Shown: positions 19,874-27,671 of the stretch, one piece after another | Position numbering within the stretch: the first letter of the stretch is position 1 | Layout of the letters: each line of letters opens with the position of its first letter | NCBI GenBank assembly: GCA_937766455.1 | Contig: CALLXD010000011.1 | Coordinates: forward strand, 1 to 64,000 | Length of the DNA stretch: 64,000 nucleotides | Direction of reading: 5' to 3' | Origin: Vicinamibacterales bacterium | GTDB lineage: Bacteria; Acidobacteriota; Vicinamibacteria; Vicinamibacterales; UBA8438 | The notes under the pieces: model-generated | What the model saw: only the letters and a program-made list of their open reading frames with translations | Databases searched by the model: none | What the model was told of the DNA's origin: nothing | Made by a program: the position numbers and the translations under genes

Positions 19874-20150
19874 GTGAGAATACGACGGTCGTCTTGTGCG
19901 TTGCTGTGCGCCTTTTTCCTGACCGGTGCGACCTGCTCATCTTCGAGGTGATTTGGACTCGGCTGCTGCTGTTGTCGCTGGGGACTACGCCGGTCGCCAT
20001 GGGCGTCGTCCTCGCGGCATTCATTGGCGGGATGGCGATGGGGGCCTGGACGGCCGGACGCCGTTTCGTGCGCCGGTTCTCACCGGTGGTCCTCTATGCG
20101 GGCCTGGAGGCCTGGATTGGCTACCTGCTCCAGATCCCAATGGGCGTTGA
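19874..20150 (+). pseudogene. N-terminal fragment of a spermidine-synthase-like multispan protein, frameshifted and truncated
   Basis: The GTG at 19874 reads VRIRRSSCALLCAFFLTGAT, then shifts frame near 19934 and continues LIFEVIWTRLLLLSLGTTPVAMGVVLAAFIGGMAMGAW and FSPVVLYAGLEAWIGYLL. The sequence resembles the membrane half of fused spermidine synthase/MFS-like proteins (YEVVWTR..L...FG.T..A). Nothing after about 20150 continues the family: the gene stops where the attC-like site and abortive-infection remnant begin. This is a dead fragment. Confidence 0.5.
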
Positions 20151-20186
20151 AGGCCATGATGTCTCTTCGAGGCTCTACGATTCATC

Positions 20187-20247
20187 GGCCAAACGGATCC
20201 CCGTTCAGCTGCCGGCACAACTGGTCCGTTGCAGAGGTCTGTTAGGT
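20187..20247 (-). other. attC-like integron recombination site
   Basis: Read on the minus strand, the segment begins ACCTAAC (R'' type RYYYAAC), continues AGACCTCTGCAACGGACC, a short central stem, and GCAGCTGAACGGGGATCC, and ends in GTTTGGC, a degenerate match to GTTRRRY. Translation through it gives TPNRPLQRT, the peptide that attC sites commonly yield when an ORF reads into them. It directly follows the abortive-infection remnant on the same strand, the expected place for a cassette's attC. The R' end carries mismatches, so the site may be inactive. Confidence 0.45.
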
Positions 20248-20249
20248 GT

Positions 20250-20736
20250 CTTTCTTTCGCCTCCAGGACTGAAGAACAGCCCGACAGTGTGTGCCCCATG
20301 GACGGCAAGGCGGGCATGCCGCGGTTCAAGCTTGCAGGCTGTCTTTCCAGCGCCGTGCGCCGAGCTGGCGTGCATTCGAAGCGAACCAACACCGTCGACG
20401 ACTGAGATCCGGACGCTCAGAATCTTCTTCAGATCCTGATCCTCGACGGCGCTCGGACACGACTTCAAGTCTCTGCTGGTCCCAAGTGTCGTTGGGATCC
20501 AGTTCTTGTTCCATGTACGTCTCGATGATCCGGCCCACGACTTCAAGTGGATTGACCGTGTCGTCCTTGTTCGCCAGTCGCAGCCAGGCTAGGGCCTTGG
20601 CATGTTTACTGCCGTCCGGGGGATCACCGGGCGCACCAGCGTACGTAAAGAGACTGTCCAGCGAGGCGTGTGTTTCACAGTTCGAAGAGACCTCTGCGAC
20701 GACTGCCAGCAGCGCTCCGGGAATAGGTCGTCGCAT
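20250..20736 (-). pseudogene. Abortive infection (Abi_C) family gene with internal deletion and frameshift
   Basis: The N-terminus (MRRPIPGALLAVVAEVSSNCE, SLDSLFTYAGAPGDPPDGSK and NPLEVVGRIIETYME) matches the N-terminal domain of abortive infection family proteins. In a second frame the C-terminus is preserved: SVVDGVGSLRMHASSAHGAG then LEPRHARLAVHGAHTV, the Abi_C signature. About 100 residues that normally separate these parts are missing, and the frames do not join, so the gene is inactivated. It ends a few bases before the attC-like site, consistent with a decayed integron gene cassette carrying a phage-defence gene. The recognition rests on remembered family motifs. Confidence 0.6.
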
Positions 20737-21017
20737 CGTAGTTGTCGTGTTGTACCAAAGGCATTCGACGGACCAGGGTCGCGGGATAAGCCGCGTTTCC
20801 CCGCAGCCTATTCGGTTGTCAGGATCGCCGGATTCATCAGCAAGTATATGCGGGTCGAGTTTTTGATGGCGTGGCTGGGGCTCACCAAATACATGATTGT
20901 TGACCTACCCAACGGCCCGCCAGGAACCACCGGAAACAGGGGCGAAAGTGGCCCTCGACCCCGAGGGGTTTTCTGCCCCCCCTCCAGCCGTGCTACCGCG
21001 ACTAGTAATCCGTCGCG

Positions 21018-21480
21018 TTAGTCCCGATCAGCGATAGCCAGCGTATCGGCGTTCCACAGCACATGCGGCCTCATCAGCGATGGTGCCACATTCGTGATGC
21101 GAACTGATGTCGCCACCGACAGTCGAGGCGCCGCGAAGTACAACAGTGGTTGGTTCTCACCAGCGATGGCCTGAATCTCGTCAAAGAGTTCCACGCGACG
21201 GTCCATGTCCGACGCGCGCAACTGCTCTGCCGCAAGCTGGTCTATGCGCGCCTCCCACTCGGTCGCCGGCGTCACCTGGCTCGGATGCCAGAAGTGCGCG
21301 GCTCCAGAGCTCAGCCAGAAATCGAGGTTGCCAGCCGGATCTGTGTGCTGAGTAGAAACCCGAAATAGATCGCGTCGAAGTTCATGGACATGAACCGCTC
21401 GATCAATGCACCGACCTCCGTCGGTACCAGATCGACACCGATCCCGAGAAGACCACCGTCCCCAGCGACCGAGCCGGCCC
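21018..21480 (-). pseudogene. C-terminal remnant of a family 5 (peptide-type) ABC solute-binding protein
   Basis: Two frames on the minus strand complement each other. One encodes LLGIGVDLVPTEVGALIERF and MNFDAIYFGFLLST. The next encodes HTDPAGNLDFWLSSGAAHFW, EARIDQLAAEQLRASDMDRR and FDEIQAIAGENQPLLYFAAP. This is the recognisable C-terminal lobe of SBP_bac_5 proteins with one frameshift near 21340. The N-terminal two-thirds is absent. On the opposite strand, 21487..21692 carries an orphan open stretch (RLFDGKTTLHVLAQVPKRQI) that I cannot assign; it may be the tail of another broken gene. Confidence 0.6.
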
Positions 21481-21760
21481 CTCGCAGCCGGGTAGCAGGC
21501 GGCTCTTTGACGGAAAGACCACGTTGCATGTGCTGGCGCAGGTGCCGAAACGACAGATTGACCTGGACGGGTTGCCGGAAGGGACGCCGCCCATGGTGAC
21601 GCGGCTGGTGGGGCGGAGCCTGGAGCGTGACAGGAGGACAGCAACGCCGAGTGGGGTAGTTCACGGTTTTGTCCGTCTCACGTGCTGGTAATGGAACGGG
21701 TCACACCCAGCGCGGCGAGCGTGGTTGCTTCGCCCAACCGGGTCTGCTACGCTAAGTTTG

Positions 21761-22027
21761 ATGCGTTCTTCCTGGCGCGGGTGGGTCGCCGCAATCATCT
21801 TTGCGGCTTTCTCGGTGACACCGGTGTCCGCCGTGTGGCACGCCGGTCACGAGGCCGACGCGGACTGCGCCATCTGCGAGCTCCCTCAGCAGCCCCTGGC
21901 CGATTTGCACGCCGCACCCCAGGTGCAGCGGCACGAATCGCGGGAGCGCTTGAGCGAGGTAATCACCGCTCCCCCGGCAATACCTTCAACGTCGTCTACC
22001 CCGGCTCGCGCTCCACCGCTCGGATAG
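21761..22027 (+). CDS. Small secreted HxxH/CxxC protein, copy 1
   Basis: 88 residues from the ATG at 21761; the ORF track adds 12 upstream codons that are outside the duplicated unit. A signal peptide (MRSSWRGWVAAIIFAAFSVTPVSA) is followed by VWHAGHEADADCAICELPQQ, a cluster of two His and a CxxC that could bind metal, then a Pro/Ser/Thr-rich tail. The arrangement resembles DUF2946-type small proteins found beside TonB metal receptors, but I cannot assign it firmly. Copy 2 differs by E to K after CAIC and I to L near the tail. Confidence 0.65.
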   Translation: MRSSWRGWVAAIIFAAFSVTPVSAVWHAGHEADADCAICELPQQPLADLHAAPQVQRHESRERLSEVITAPPAIPSTSSTPARAPPLG

Positions 22028-22250
22028 TTCCTCCCAGTCTTCTTCGGCCGACCTGTAATAGACGTATCTGTACGCCTTCAGCGGCGTACTGTCGTCAGGT
22101 GTATGGCCACGTAACGGAACATTCGACATTCAGGAGCCATTCATGAACTTGCACCACGGCCTCACCGGCCTCGCCCTCGCAGCAATCTTCACAGCAACCG
22201 TCCCCAACCTGGCCACCGCCCAGCAGACCGGTACCATCCGCGGAGAAGTA
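21761..22250 (+). repeat. Tandem duplication, copy 1
   Basis: About 490 bases nearly identical to 22256..22744. The copy includes a small secreted-protein gene, its downstream spacer and the first 36 codons of the TonB receptor. The two copies differ at a handful of positions and by one inserted C before the receptor start (GAGCCATTC versus GAGCATTC). The period is 495 bases in the first half and 494 after the indel. Confidence 0.95.
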
Positions 22251-22256
22251 GGGTAA
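22143..22256 (+). pseudogene. Truncated 5' copy of the ZnuD-like TonB receptor gene
   Basis: An ATG with the same upstream sequence as the real receptor encodes MNLHHGLTGLALAAIFTATV and continues to IRGEVG before a TAA. This is the receptor's signal peptide plus 11 residues, left behind by the tandem duplication. The TAA overlaps the ATG of small-protein copy 2 (TAATG), so it might still be translated into a short exported peptide of 37 residues. Confidence 0.85.
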
Positions 22257-22522
22257 TGCGTTCTTCCTGGCGCGGGTGGGTCGCCGCAATCATCTTTGCG
22301 GCTTTCTCGGTGACACCGGTGTCCGCCGTGTGGCACGCCGGTCACGAGGCCGACGCGGACTGCGCCATCTGCAAGCTCCCTCAGCAACCCCTGGCCGATT
22401 TGCACGCCGCACCCCAGGTGCAGCGGCACGAATCGCGGGAGCGCTTGAGCGAGGTACTCACCGCTCCCCCGGCAATACCTTCAACGTCGTCTACCCCGGC
22501 TCGCGCTCCACCGCTCGGATAG
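22256..22522 (+). CDS. Small secreted HxxH/CxxC protein, copy 2
   Basis: 88 residues, nearly identical to the copy at 21761. It carries the same signal peptide, HAGHEADADCAIC motif and Pro-rich tail. It sits 115 bases upstream of the full-length receptor, which is presumably the ancestral arrangement. Retention of two intact copies suggests either a very recent duplication or selection for dosage. Confidence 0.65.
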   Translation: MRSSWRGWVAAIIFAAFSVTPVSAVWHAGHEADADCAICKLPQQPLADLHAAPQVQRHESRERLSEVLTAPPAIPSTSSTPARAPPLG

Positions 22523-22744
22523 TTTCTCCCAGTCTTCTTCGGCCGACCTGTACTAGACGTATCTGTACGCCTTCAGCGGCATACTGTCGTCAGGTGTATG
22601 GCCACGTGACGGAACATTCGACATTCAGGAGCATTCATGAACTTGCACCACGGCCTCACCGGCCTCGCCCTCGCAGCAATCTTCACAGCAACCGCCCCCA
22701 ACCTGGCCACCGCCCAGCAGACCGGTACCATCCGCGGAGAAGTG
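22256..22744 (+). repeat. Tandem duplication, copy 2
   Basis: Second copy of the 495-bp unit. Its left junction is GTAGGGTA|ATGCG and it runs directly into the full-length receptor at GGAGAAGTG. An AAGTTT motif occurs just before copy 1 and just after the end of copy 2, possibly the short homology used in the duplication. Confidence 0.95.
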
Positions 22745-24928
22745 AAGTTTACGTCGCACGGAGGACCGGTTCACGGAGCCGTGGTGCTGGTCGTCGAACC
22801 ATCGTTGGTGACGCTGACCGACGAGGACGGCGCCTTCGAGTTTCTGGGCGTCCCTGCCGGTACGCACGAGATTCTGAGCCAGCGGGAACATCTCAGCGCC
22901 GGACGAAAGACTGTCAACGTCACCGCGGGTGAGACGGTCACCATCGACTTCAATCTTGATCTGACCACGGTCCACGAGGAGTTGACCGTCACCGCCACGG
23001 CGGGCGGACAGGCGACCGCGTTCGAAGCCTTCAACGCGATCACCACGCTCGACTCGTTCGAGCTGGTCGGGAATCCAACACCGACCCTGGGCGAAGCGCT
23101 TGAGAACGAACCCGGCGTCTCCAAGCGGAGCTTCGGTCCTGGCTCGTCCCGGCCGATCATCCGCGGGTTCGACGGCGACCGCGTGCTGATTATGGAGGAC
23201 GGCATCCGCACTGGCGACCTGAGCGGCCAGTCGGCCGACCACGGCATCACGCTGGACCCGAACGGACTCGACCGCGTCGAGATAGTACGAGGGCCGGCCA
23301 CATTGCTCTACGGGTCGAACGCGGTCGGTGGGGTCGTCAATGCCATCACGCCCCATGACAGCTACCTGGACGCGCTGGTGCAGGGCACGCGGGGACAGGC
23401 CAGCATCGACTTCGGGTCGGCCGCCAGCCAGAAGGGCACCAACGGGAGCATCCGCCGCACCACGGGGAATATGGTGTTCTGGCTGGCCGGCGGCACCCGC
23501 GGGACCGACGACTACGACACGCCCATCGGCACGATTGAGAATTCCTCGACGGAGTTGCACACCGGCCGGGCCGGACTCGGCTACTTTGGTGACAAGTTCT
23601 TCGCTAGTGCGGGCATGACGGCCGAGAACAGCATGTTCGGTGTGCCTTTCGCCGATGCCTTCCACGGACACGAGGAGGAAGAAGACCACCACGACGAAGA
23701 GGACATCGCCATCGATCTCAACTCGCGTCGACGGGTGGGACGGTTCGACCTCGGTCTGCGTAATCTCGAAAATCCGCTGGTCGACTCGGTCCGCGTGGTG
23801 GCCAACGTCGTCGATTGGCATCATGACGAGATCGAGACCGAGGAGGGCAACAAGTTCCTCGGCACCGCGTTTGACAACCGGACGTACGTGGTCCGGGCGG
23901 AAGCCAACCAGCGACAGACCGGCCTGCTGGCCGGCAAGTTTGGCGTCTGGGCACAGGTGCGCGACTACGCCGCGGTGGGCGAGGAGGCGCTGGCGCCAGC
24001 CACAGATCAACGAACGGTCGCTCTGTTCGCCTATGAAGAGCTTGACTTCGGGCGAGTCCGGATGCAGCTCGGCGGTCGCGTTGAACGCAACAGCTACTCG
24101 GTAGCGGCGCGTGAGCCCGGAGAGGCAGCTGAAGAGGTGCCCTTTGCCCCGTCTGGCGTGCGCGATCGCAACTTCGCTGGAGCCTCCCTGTCAGGCGGCC
24201 TGCAGGTTGGTCTCGGCCCCGACACGGCGCTGGTCGCCAACGTGACCCGGTCGCACCGAGCCCCGGCCCTGGAGGAGCTGTATAACTTCGGCCCCCACGT
24301 CGGCAACCTGCTCTTCGAAGTGGGCAATCCTGATCTGGAGCGCGAAGCGACGGTTGGCGTGGATCTCAGCCTGCGGCACCAGACCGCCACCACGAAGGCG
24401 AGCATCAACGGGTATGTCTACGACATCGATAACTTCGTCTTCGCGTCGGTGACCGATAGCGTCGTGGGTCCGCTGCGGGTTGCGGAGTTCTTGCAGGCGG
24501 ACGGCCGTTTCGTGGGTATGGACGGCGAGGCCAGCGTGCTCGTCGAAGATCGGCTGTGGGTCAACGCCGGGTTCGGCCTGGTAGACGCGCGGCTGACCGC
24601 GACAGACGAAGCGCTGCCCAGGATTCCACCGCTCAAGGGCCGGGTCAGCGTTGACATCCCGTACCAGGGGTTGACGATCAGTCCGGAAGTCATCCTCGCC
24701 GCCGACCAGCGCCGCGTGTCGCGCGACGAGACGACGACTGATGGCTACTCGGTCTTCAATCTGAAGGCGTCCTACGTATGGGCCGGACAGCACGAGTCGC
24801 ACATGATTACGCTGTCGGGCTACAACCTCACCAACGAGCTGTATCGCAACCACACCTCGTTCATCAAGGATCTGGCGCCAGAGCTGGGCCGCGGCTTCCG
24901 CGTCGGCTATTCGGTCCGGTTCTTCTAG
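22637..24928 (+). CDS. ZnuD-like TonB-dependent outer membrane metal receptor
   Basis: 763 residues with a signal peptide ending ATAQQ, then a carboxypeptidase-regulatory-like domain (residues 28-115; GAVVLVVEPSLVTLTDEDGA), a plug (TLGEALENEPGVSKRSFGPG, IIRGFDGDRVLIMEDGIR, VEIVRGPATLLYGSNAVGGV) and a 22-strand-type barrel ending in VGYSVRFF. A His/Glu/Asp-rich loop, AFHGHEEEEDHHDEED, in the first extracellular region and DWHHDEIETEEGNKF are typical of ZnuD zinc receptors. GGAG stands five bases before the ATG. Its neighbours are the small HxxH/CxxC proteins upstream and an ArsR regulator downstream, which supports metal uptake. Zinc is the best guess; the metal is not proven. Confidence 0.85.
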   Translation: MNLHHGLTGLALAAIFTATAPNLATAQQTGTIRGEVKFTSHGGPVHGAVVLVVEPSLVTLTDEDGAFEFLGVPAGTHEILSQREHLSAGRKTVNVTAGETVTIDFNLDLTTVHEELTVTATAGGQATAFEAFNAITTLDSFELVGNPTPTLGEALENEPGVSKRSFGPGSSRPIIRGFDGDRVLIMEDGIRTGDLSGQSADHGITLDPNGLDRVEIVRGPATLLYGSNAVGGVVNAITPHDSYLDALVQGTRGQASIDFGSAASQKGTNGSIRRTTGNMVFWLAGGTRGTDDYDTPIGTIENSSTELHTGRAGLGYFGDKFFASAGMTAENSMFGVPFADAFHGHEEEEDHHDEEDIAIDLNSRRRVGRFDLGLRNLENPLVDSVRVVANVVDWHHDEIETEEGNKFLGTAFDNRTYVVRAEANQRQTGLLAGKFGVWAQVRDYAAVGEEALAPATDQRTVALFAYEELDFGRVRMQLGGRVERNSYSVAAREPGEAAEEVPFAPSGVRDRNFAGASLSGGLQVGLGPDTALVANVTRSHRAPALEELYNFGPHVGNLLFEVGNPDLEREATVGVDLSLRHQTATTKASINGYVYDIDNFVFASVTDSVVGPLRVAEFLQADGRFVGMDGEASVLVEDRLWVNAGFGLVDARLTATDEALPRIPPLKGRVSVDIPYQGLTISPEVILAADQRRVSRDETTTDGYSVFNLKASYVWAGQHESHMITLSGYNLTNELYRNHTSFIKDLAPELGRGFRVGYSVRFF

Positions 24929-25131
24929 CGACCGGAGCCGTGGGCGTCACGCCGGCGAACTGGCGCGACACCCACGCCCGCCGGCGCGATCCCAGGCGGG
25001 CGCGCTCGCTCGACCGCGTCATCCTGGCCGCACTGCGTTATCACCGGATGCGCCGCGAGGACCGCCCTCTCCACGACCCGCCTCTACGAACCATTCCTCC
25101 TGCAAAGCGCACCAGATACGTCATCCTTGAC

Positions 25132-25151
25132 ATGCAAGTTCACACTTGCAT
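25132..25151. promoter_or_regulatory. ArsR/SmtB-type operator: ATGCAAGT-TCAC-ACTTGCAT
   Basis: A perfect 8-4-8 inverted repeat followed by TATATT, about 25 bases upstream of the ArsR gene's likely start, in an AT-rich patch that contrasts with the GC-rich surroundings. A further ATGCAA-TCATGCA partial repeat overlaps the start. The position fits autoregulation by the ArsR protein. Confidence 0.55.
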
Positions 25152-25174
25152 ATATTCCACCTCAACATGCAATC

Positions 25175-25456
25175 ATGCACTTGCCTGTGGTGACGGAGCA
25201 TATCTATCGCGCCATCGCTGACCCCACCCGTCGGGCCATCTTGGATGAACTGACAGCGCGAGACGGTCAGACCCTGTTCGAGTTGTGCTCCCGGCTTGCC
25301 GTGAAGCACCAGATCAGTTCGTCACGGCAGGCGATTTCCCAGCACCTGGCTGTGTTGGAGGAGGCAGGTCTCATCGTCACGAAGCGAGAGGGGCGGTCGA
25401 AGTTTCATTGGTTCGACGGCACGCCGCTGCGGGCCATCGCGAACCGATGGCACTGA
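25175..25456 (+). CDS. ArsR family winged-helix regulator
   Basis: 93 residues if started at the ATG at 25175 (MHLPVVTEHIYRAIADPTRR), which begins the normal ArsR fold; the ORF track's extra 16 residues would run through the operator. It has ADPTRRAILDELTARDGQTLFEL, then a recognition helix SSRQAISQHLAVLEEAGLI and a wing VTKREGRSKFHWFDG. No clear metal-binding ELCVCDL motif is present, although ELCSRL occupies that site with a single Cys. The ORF overlaps the next gene by ten bases. An internal VKHQISSSRQ stretch is slightly longer than usual. Confidence 0.85.
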   Translation: MHLPVVTEHIYRAIADPTRRAILDELTARDGQTLFELCSRLAVKHQISSSRQAISQHLAVLEEAGLIVTKREGRSKFHWFDGTPLRAIANRWH

Positions 25457-25719
25457 TCGTCACCGGAGTGGCTGGCGCGGGTCTCATGATGACGATGATG
25501 CGCTACGAATGGCTCACCCTACCGCTCGGTGTGGGCGGGTTGGCTGGAGCCTATGCGCTGTTCTTCCGCGAGCGTCGCCGATGTGATGCCGCGGGCTGTC
25601 GGCTGGTTGGCGAGCGGGGCACTTGGGCACTGCTAGGCGTCGCCACGGTCGTTGTCGGGACCGCGCTGTTGCTGAAGTTTTTTCCCTCCTGGACGGCCGG
25701 TCTTCTGCAGCGTTTGTAG
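25447..25719 (+). CDS. Small membrane protein coupled to the ArsR regulator
   Basis: 90 residues from an ATG that overlaps the ArsR stop by ten bases. Three hydrophobic segments (MALIVTGVAGAGLMM, LPLGVGGLAGAYALFF and TWALLGVATVVVGTALLLKF) flank a basic loop with CDAAGC. The layout recalls MerT/MerF-type small metal transporters, though vicinal cysteines are missing. I do not recognise the family. The overlap implies that its expression follows ArsR control. Confidence 0.6.
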   Translation: MALIVTGVAGAGLMMTMMRYEWLTLPLGVGGLAGAYALFFRERRRCDAAGCRLVGERGTWALLGVATVVVGTALLLKFFPSWTAGLLQRL

Positions 25720-25730
25720 TCCCTCACGTC

Positions 25731-26120
25731 TTACAGGCTCCTGAATGCGGCGTGGTAGTGCGCAACGCCCGTGGTTGAGTCCAGGGCTCCAGGCGTTAGT
25801 TCGAGCGCCATGAACGCGTCCGCTGGCACGTCGTAGTCGCTCGACAGGCCAAACCGCCGAGCAGGCTGGAACCCGAACCGTGGGCAGTACGCAGGATGGC
25901 CCAGGACGACGACAACCTGGATACCCAGCGCGCGGCATCGTTCCAGGCTCGCGGCAACCAAGGCCGTGCCGATGCCTTGTCGTTGTACCTCTGGCTGGAC
26001 CGCCATTGGCGCCAACCCGAGGACCGCGATGTGCGGGGCACCATCGATGGTCACCGGTGACAACAGAATGTGGCCGACGATCCGGCCGAGATTGGCATCC
26101 TTGCTCGCCGGCGTCTGCGC
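25731..26120 (-). pseudogene. GNAT acetyltransferase lacking its N-terminus
   Basis: The ORF 25731..26177 encodes a YhbS-like GNAT with GRIVGHILLSPVTIDG, VLGLAPMAVQPEVQRQGIGT (acetyl-CoA loop), VVVLGHPAYCPRFGFQPARR and a normal C-terminus. The first 35 or so residues of the family are missing: upstream of about 26120 the sequence is instead antisense to a DUF2277 gene. The gene was therefore cut by the same deletion that removed the DUF2277 start. A short protein could still be made from the ATG at 26177, but it would lack the first strand and helix of the fold. Confidence 0.65.
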
Positions 26121-26133
26121 CACCATGGCCACA

Positions 26134-26349
26134 GTGGCGGCCTCGGTCCAGTTTGTCCGTAAGCTCAGCGGATTCACCAGCCCGTCGAAGGCGAACGAGG
26201 CTGCCTTCGACTGCGCTGTCGACGAGGTCGCCGATGTGGCTCAACGGCTGCTCGACTCGCTCGTGACGTCATCGGCGCCACGCGATCGCGAGGCCGTGGC
26301 GGCCAAGGCCCGTGAACGTGCGGCCCGACGTTTCGCCCCCGTCGCTTAG
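26134..26349 (+). pseudogene. DUF2277 protein, C-terminal fragment
   Basis: The plus frame encodes VQFVRKLSGFTSPSKANEAA, AVDEVADVAQRLLDSL and REAVAAKARERAARRF before a TAG. This matches the C-terminal two-thirds of DUF2277 (about 85 residues). The conserved N-terminus (MCRNIKTL-type) is missing. The break abuts the truncated GNAT gene on the other strand, so one deletion appears to have fused two head-to-head genes. Confidence 0.65.
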
Positions 26350-26846
26350 TCGGCCGGCCGCTGCAACGCTTTTCGAAGGACGACCTTGTCGACTCCGGAA
26401 GCGGTCTCGTAGTAACGGCGCACTTCCGCGTAGCCGCCCGACTTGTAGAAGGCCAGGCCGGCCCGGTTGGGTGCGAAGCATTCGAGTTCCGCCGCGGAGT
26501 GATCTGCGGCGAGGGTCGCTTCGGCATGCCGGATGAGCCGCCGGCCGATCCCCTGTCCTTGGAGCGCGTCGGCGACCCAGAGCAGGTCGATCACGGCTTT
26601 GTCGAGTGCGACGACGCCGACCACCTCGTGGTCGAGTATGGCCACCGTGGTGCGCGGCCACATCTTCGCAACGTAGTCCTCGACCTCCGTGCCTTCAGTC
26701 CATGGACGCATACGATCCGGTGCCATGAACGCGCCGTACGTGGTTGTGAGCGATACCTTGCAAAGCCTGACGATAGCGGTCGTGTCGACCAGGGTCGCCG
26801 CGCGCAGTCGAATGTTGGCAGACCTTGCGGTAGGCATCGTATCCAT
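26346..26846 (-). CDS. GNAT family N-acetyltransferase
   Basis: 166 residues. N-terminal NIRLRAATLVDTTAIVRLCK, then VVGVVALDKAVIDLLWVADALQGQGIGRRLIRHAE (strand 4 and the acetyl-CoA-binding QGQGIG loop) and ECFAPNRAGLAFYKSGGYAEV make a complete GNAT fold. The acceptor is unknown. The stop overlaps the DUF2277 remnant's stop on the other strand by four bases. An earlier start among the first ATGs is possible (MPTARSANIRLR). Confidence 0.85.
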   Translation of the reverse strand: MDTMPTARSANIRLRAATLVDTTAIVRLCKVSLTTTYGAFMAPDRMRPWTEGTEVEDYVAKMWPRTTVAILDHEVVGVVALDKAVIDLLWVADALQGQGIGRRLIRHAEATLAADHSAAELECFAPNRAGLAFYKSGGYAEVRRYYETASGVDKVVLRKALQRPAD

Positions 26847-26858
26847 TGTCGAGTGCGG

Positions 26859-27584
26859 CTAGTTTGCGCCCGAGTCTGTTTCGGACTCCGGTCGCTGCAG
26901 CACCAAGTAGCAACTCGTGGCCAAGCCGGCCGACCCAAAGATCATGCACATGACTAGCACCTGATAGCGCACGGCGATCAGCGGCGTGACGCCGGAGAGG
27001 ATTTGGCCGGTCATCATCCCCGGCAGCGAGACCAGCCCCACCGCGAGCAGCGAATTGGTCATGGGGATCAGCGCGGTACTCATGGCGGCGTGTCGGGCTG
27101 CCCGGTAGTCGGCGCCACGGTGGCACTCGGCCCGGAATCGCTCCGCGGCCAGGCTCACCGTATTCATCGAATTGGCCAAGACGATACCGGCTAGTGGAAT
27201 GAGCATACCGGGCGTGAACCACGTTGGGAGGTCGAGTACCAGTTGCGTGGCGATGAACAGGACTGGCAGTGCGCCGACGCAGATCGAGACCAGCGCGGTG
27301 GGGTAGCGGTTCAACCGGTCTTCGCCCAGTGGCCTCAGTGCAATCCAGCCGGCGGTGGACAGCATCACGGCGACGACTGACACCGAGACAAGCGCGTGGT
27401 GCGACGCGAAGATGAAGGTCAGGACGTAGCCGACCAGCAGCAACTGGCTGACCATCCGGAATACCGCGACAAGCCCGGTGCGGAGGCCCAGTGACCATCG
27501 GTGGATGATGAACAACACCGCGAACACGGGGATAAACGCCAGCGCGAGCCGAGCCAGAGGAATAACTTGGACAGAATCGTTCAT
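26859..27584 (-). CDS. fetB: UPF0014 ABC permease, FetB family
   Basis: 241 residues with about seven hydrophobic helices. ARLALAFIPVFAVLFI, PLAGIVLANSMNTVSLAAER and GADYRAARHAAMSTALIPMTNSL, SLPGMMTGQILSGVTPLIAVRYQ match the FetB/YbbM family, which with the ATPase FetA forms an exporter linked to iron homeostasis. No FetA-type ATPase gene is next to it, so the partner must be elsewhere or lost. Confidence 0.85.
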   Translation of the reverse strand: MNDSVQVIPLARLALAFIPVFAVLFIIHRWSLGLRTGLVAVFRMVSQLLLVGYVLTFIFASHHALVSVSVVAVMLSTAGWIALRPLGEDRLNRYPTALVSICVGALPVLFIATQLVLDLPTWFTPGMLIPLAGIVLANSMNTVSLAAERFRAECHRGADYRAARHAAMSTALIPMTNSLLAVGLVSLPGMMTGQILSGVTPLIAVRYQVLVMCMIFGSAGLATSCYLVLQRPESETDSGAN

Positions 27585-27671
27585 GGCGCTAACCGAGGCC
27601 CCGCCGCTGGCCTCGATGGCTGGCGGCTCGGAGGAGGCGGGCCGGCCATCGAGGCTCCATCTGCGATTCGT

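Noticed and set aside
20952-20972. Hairpin CCCTCG-ACCC-CGAGGG followed by GTTTT on the plus strand
   Set aside because: The U-run is short, and no plus-strand gene ends just upstream; not convincing as a terminator.
22625-24010. 461-residue minus-strand ORF
   Set aside because: Antisense shadow of the TonB receptor, which has clear plug and barrel motifs.
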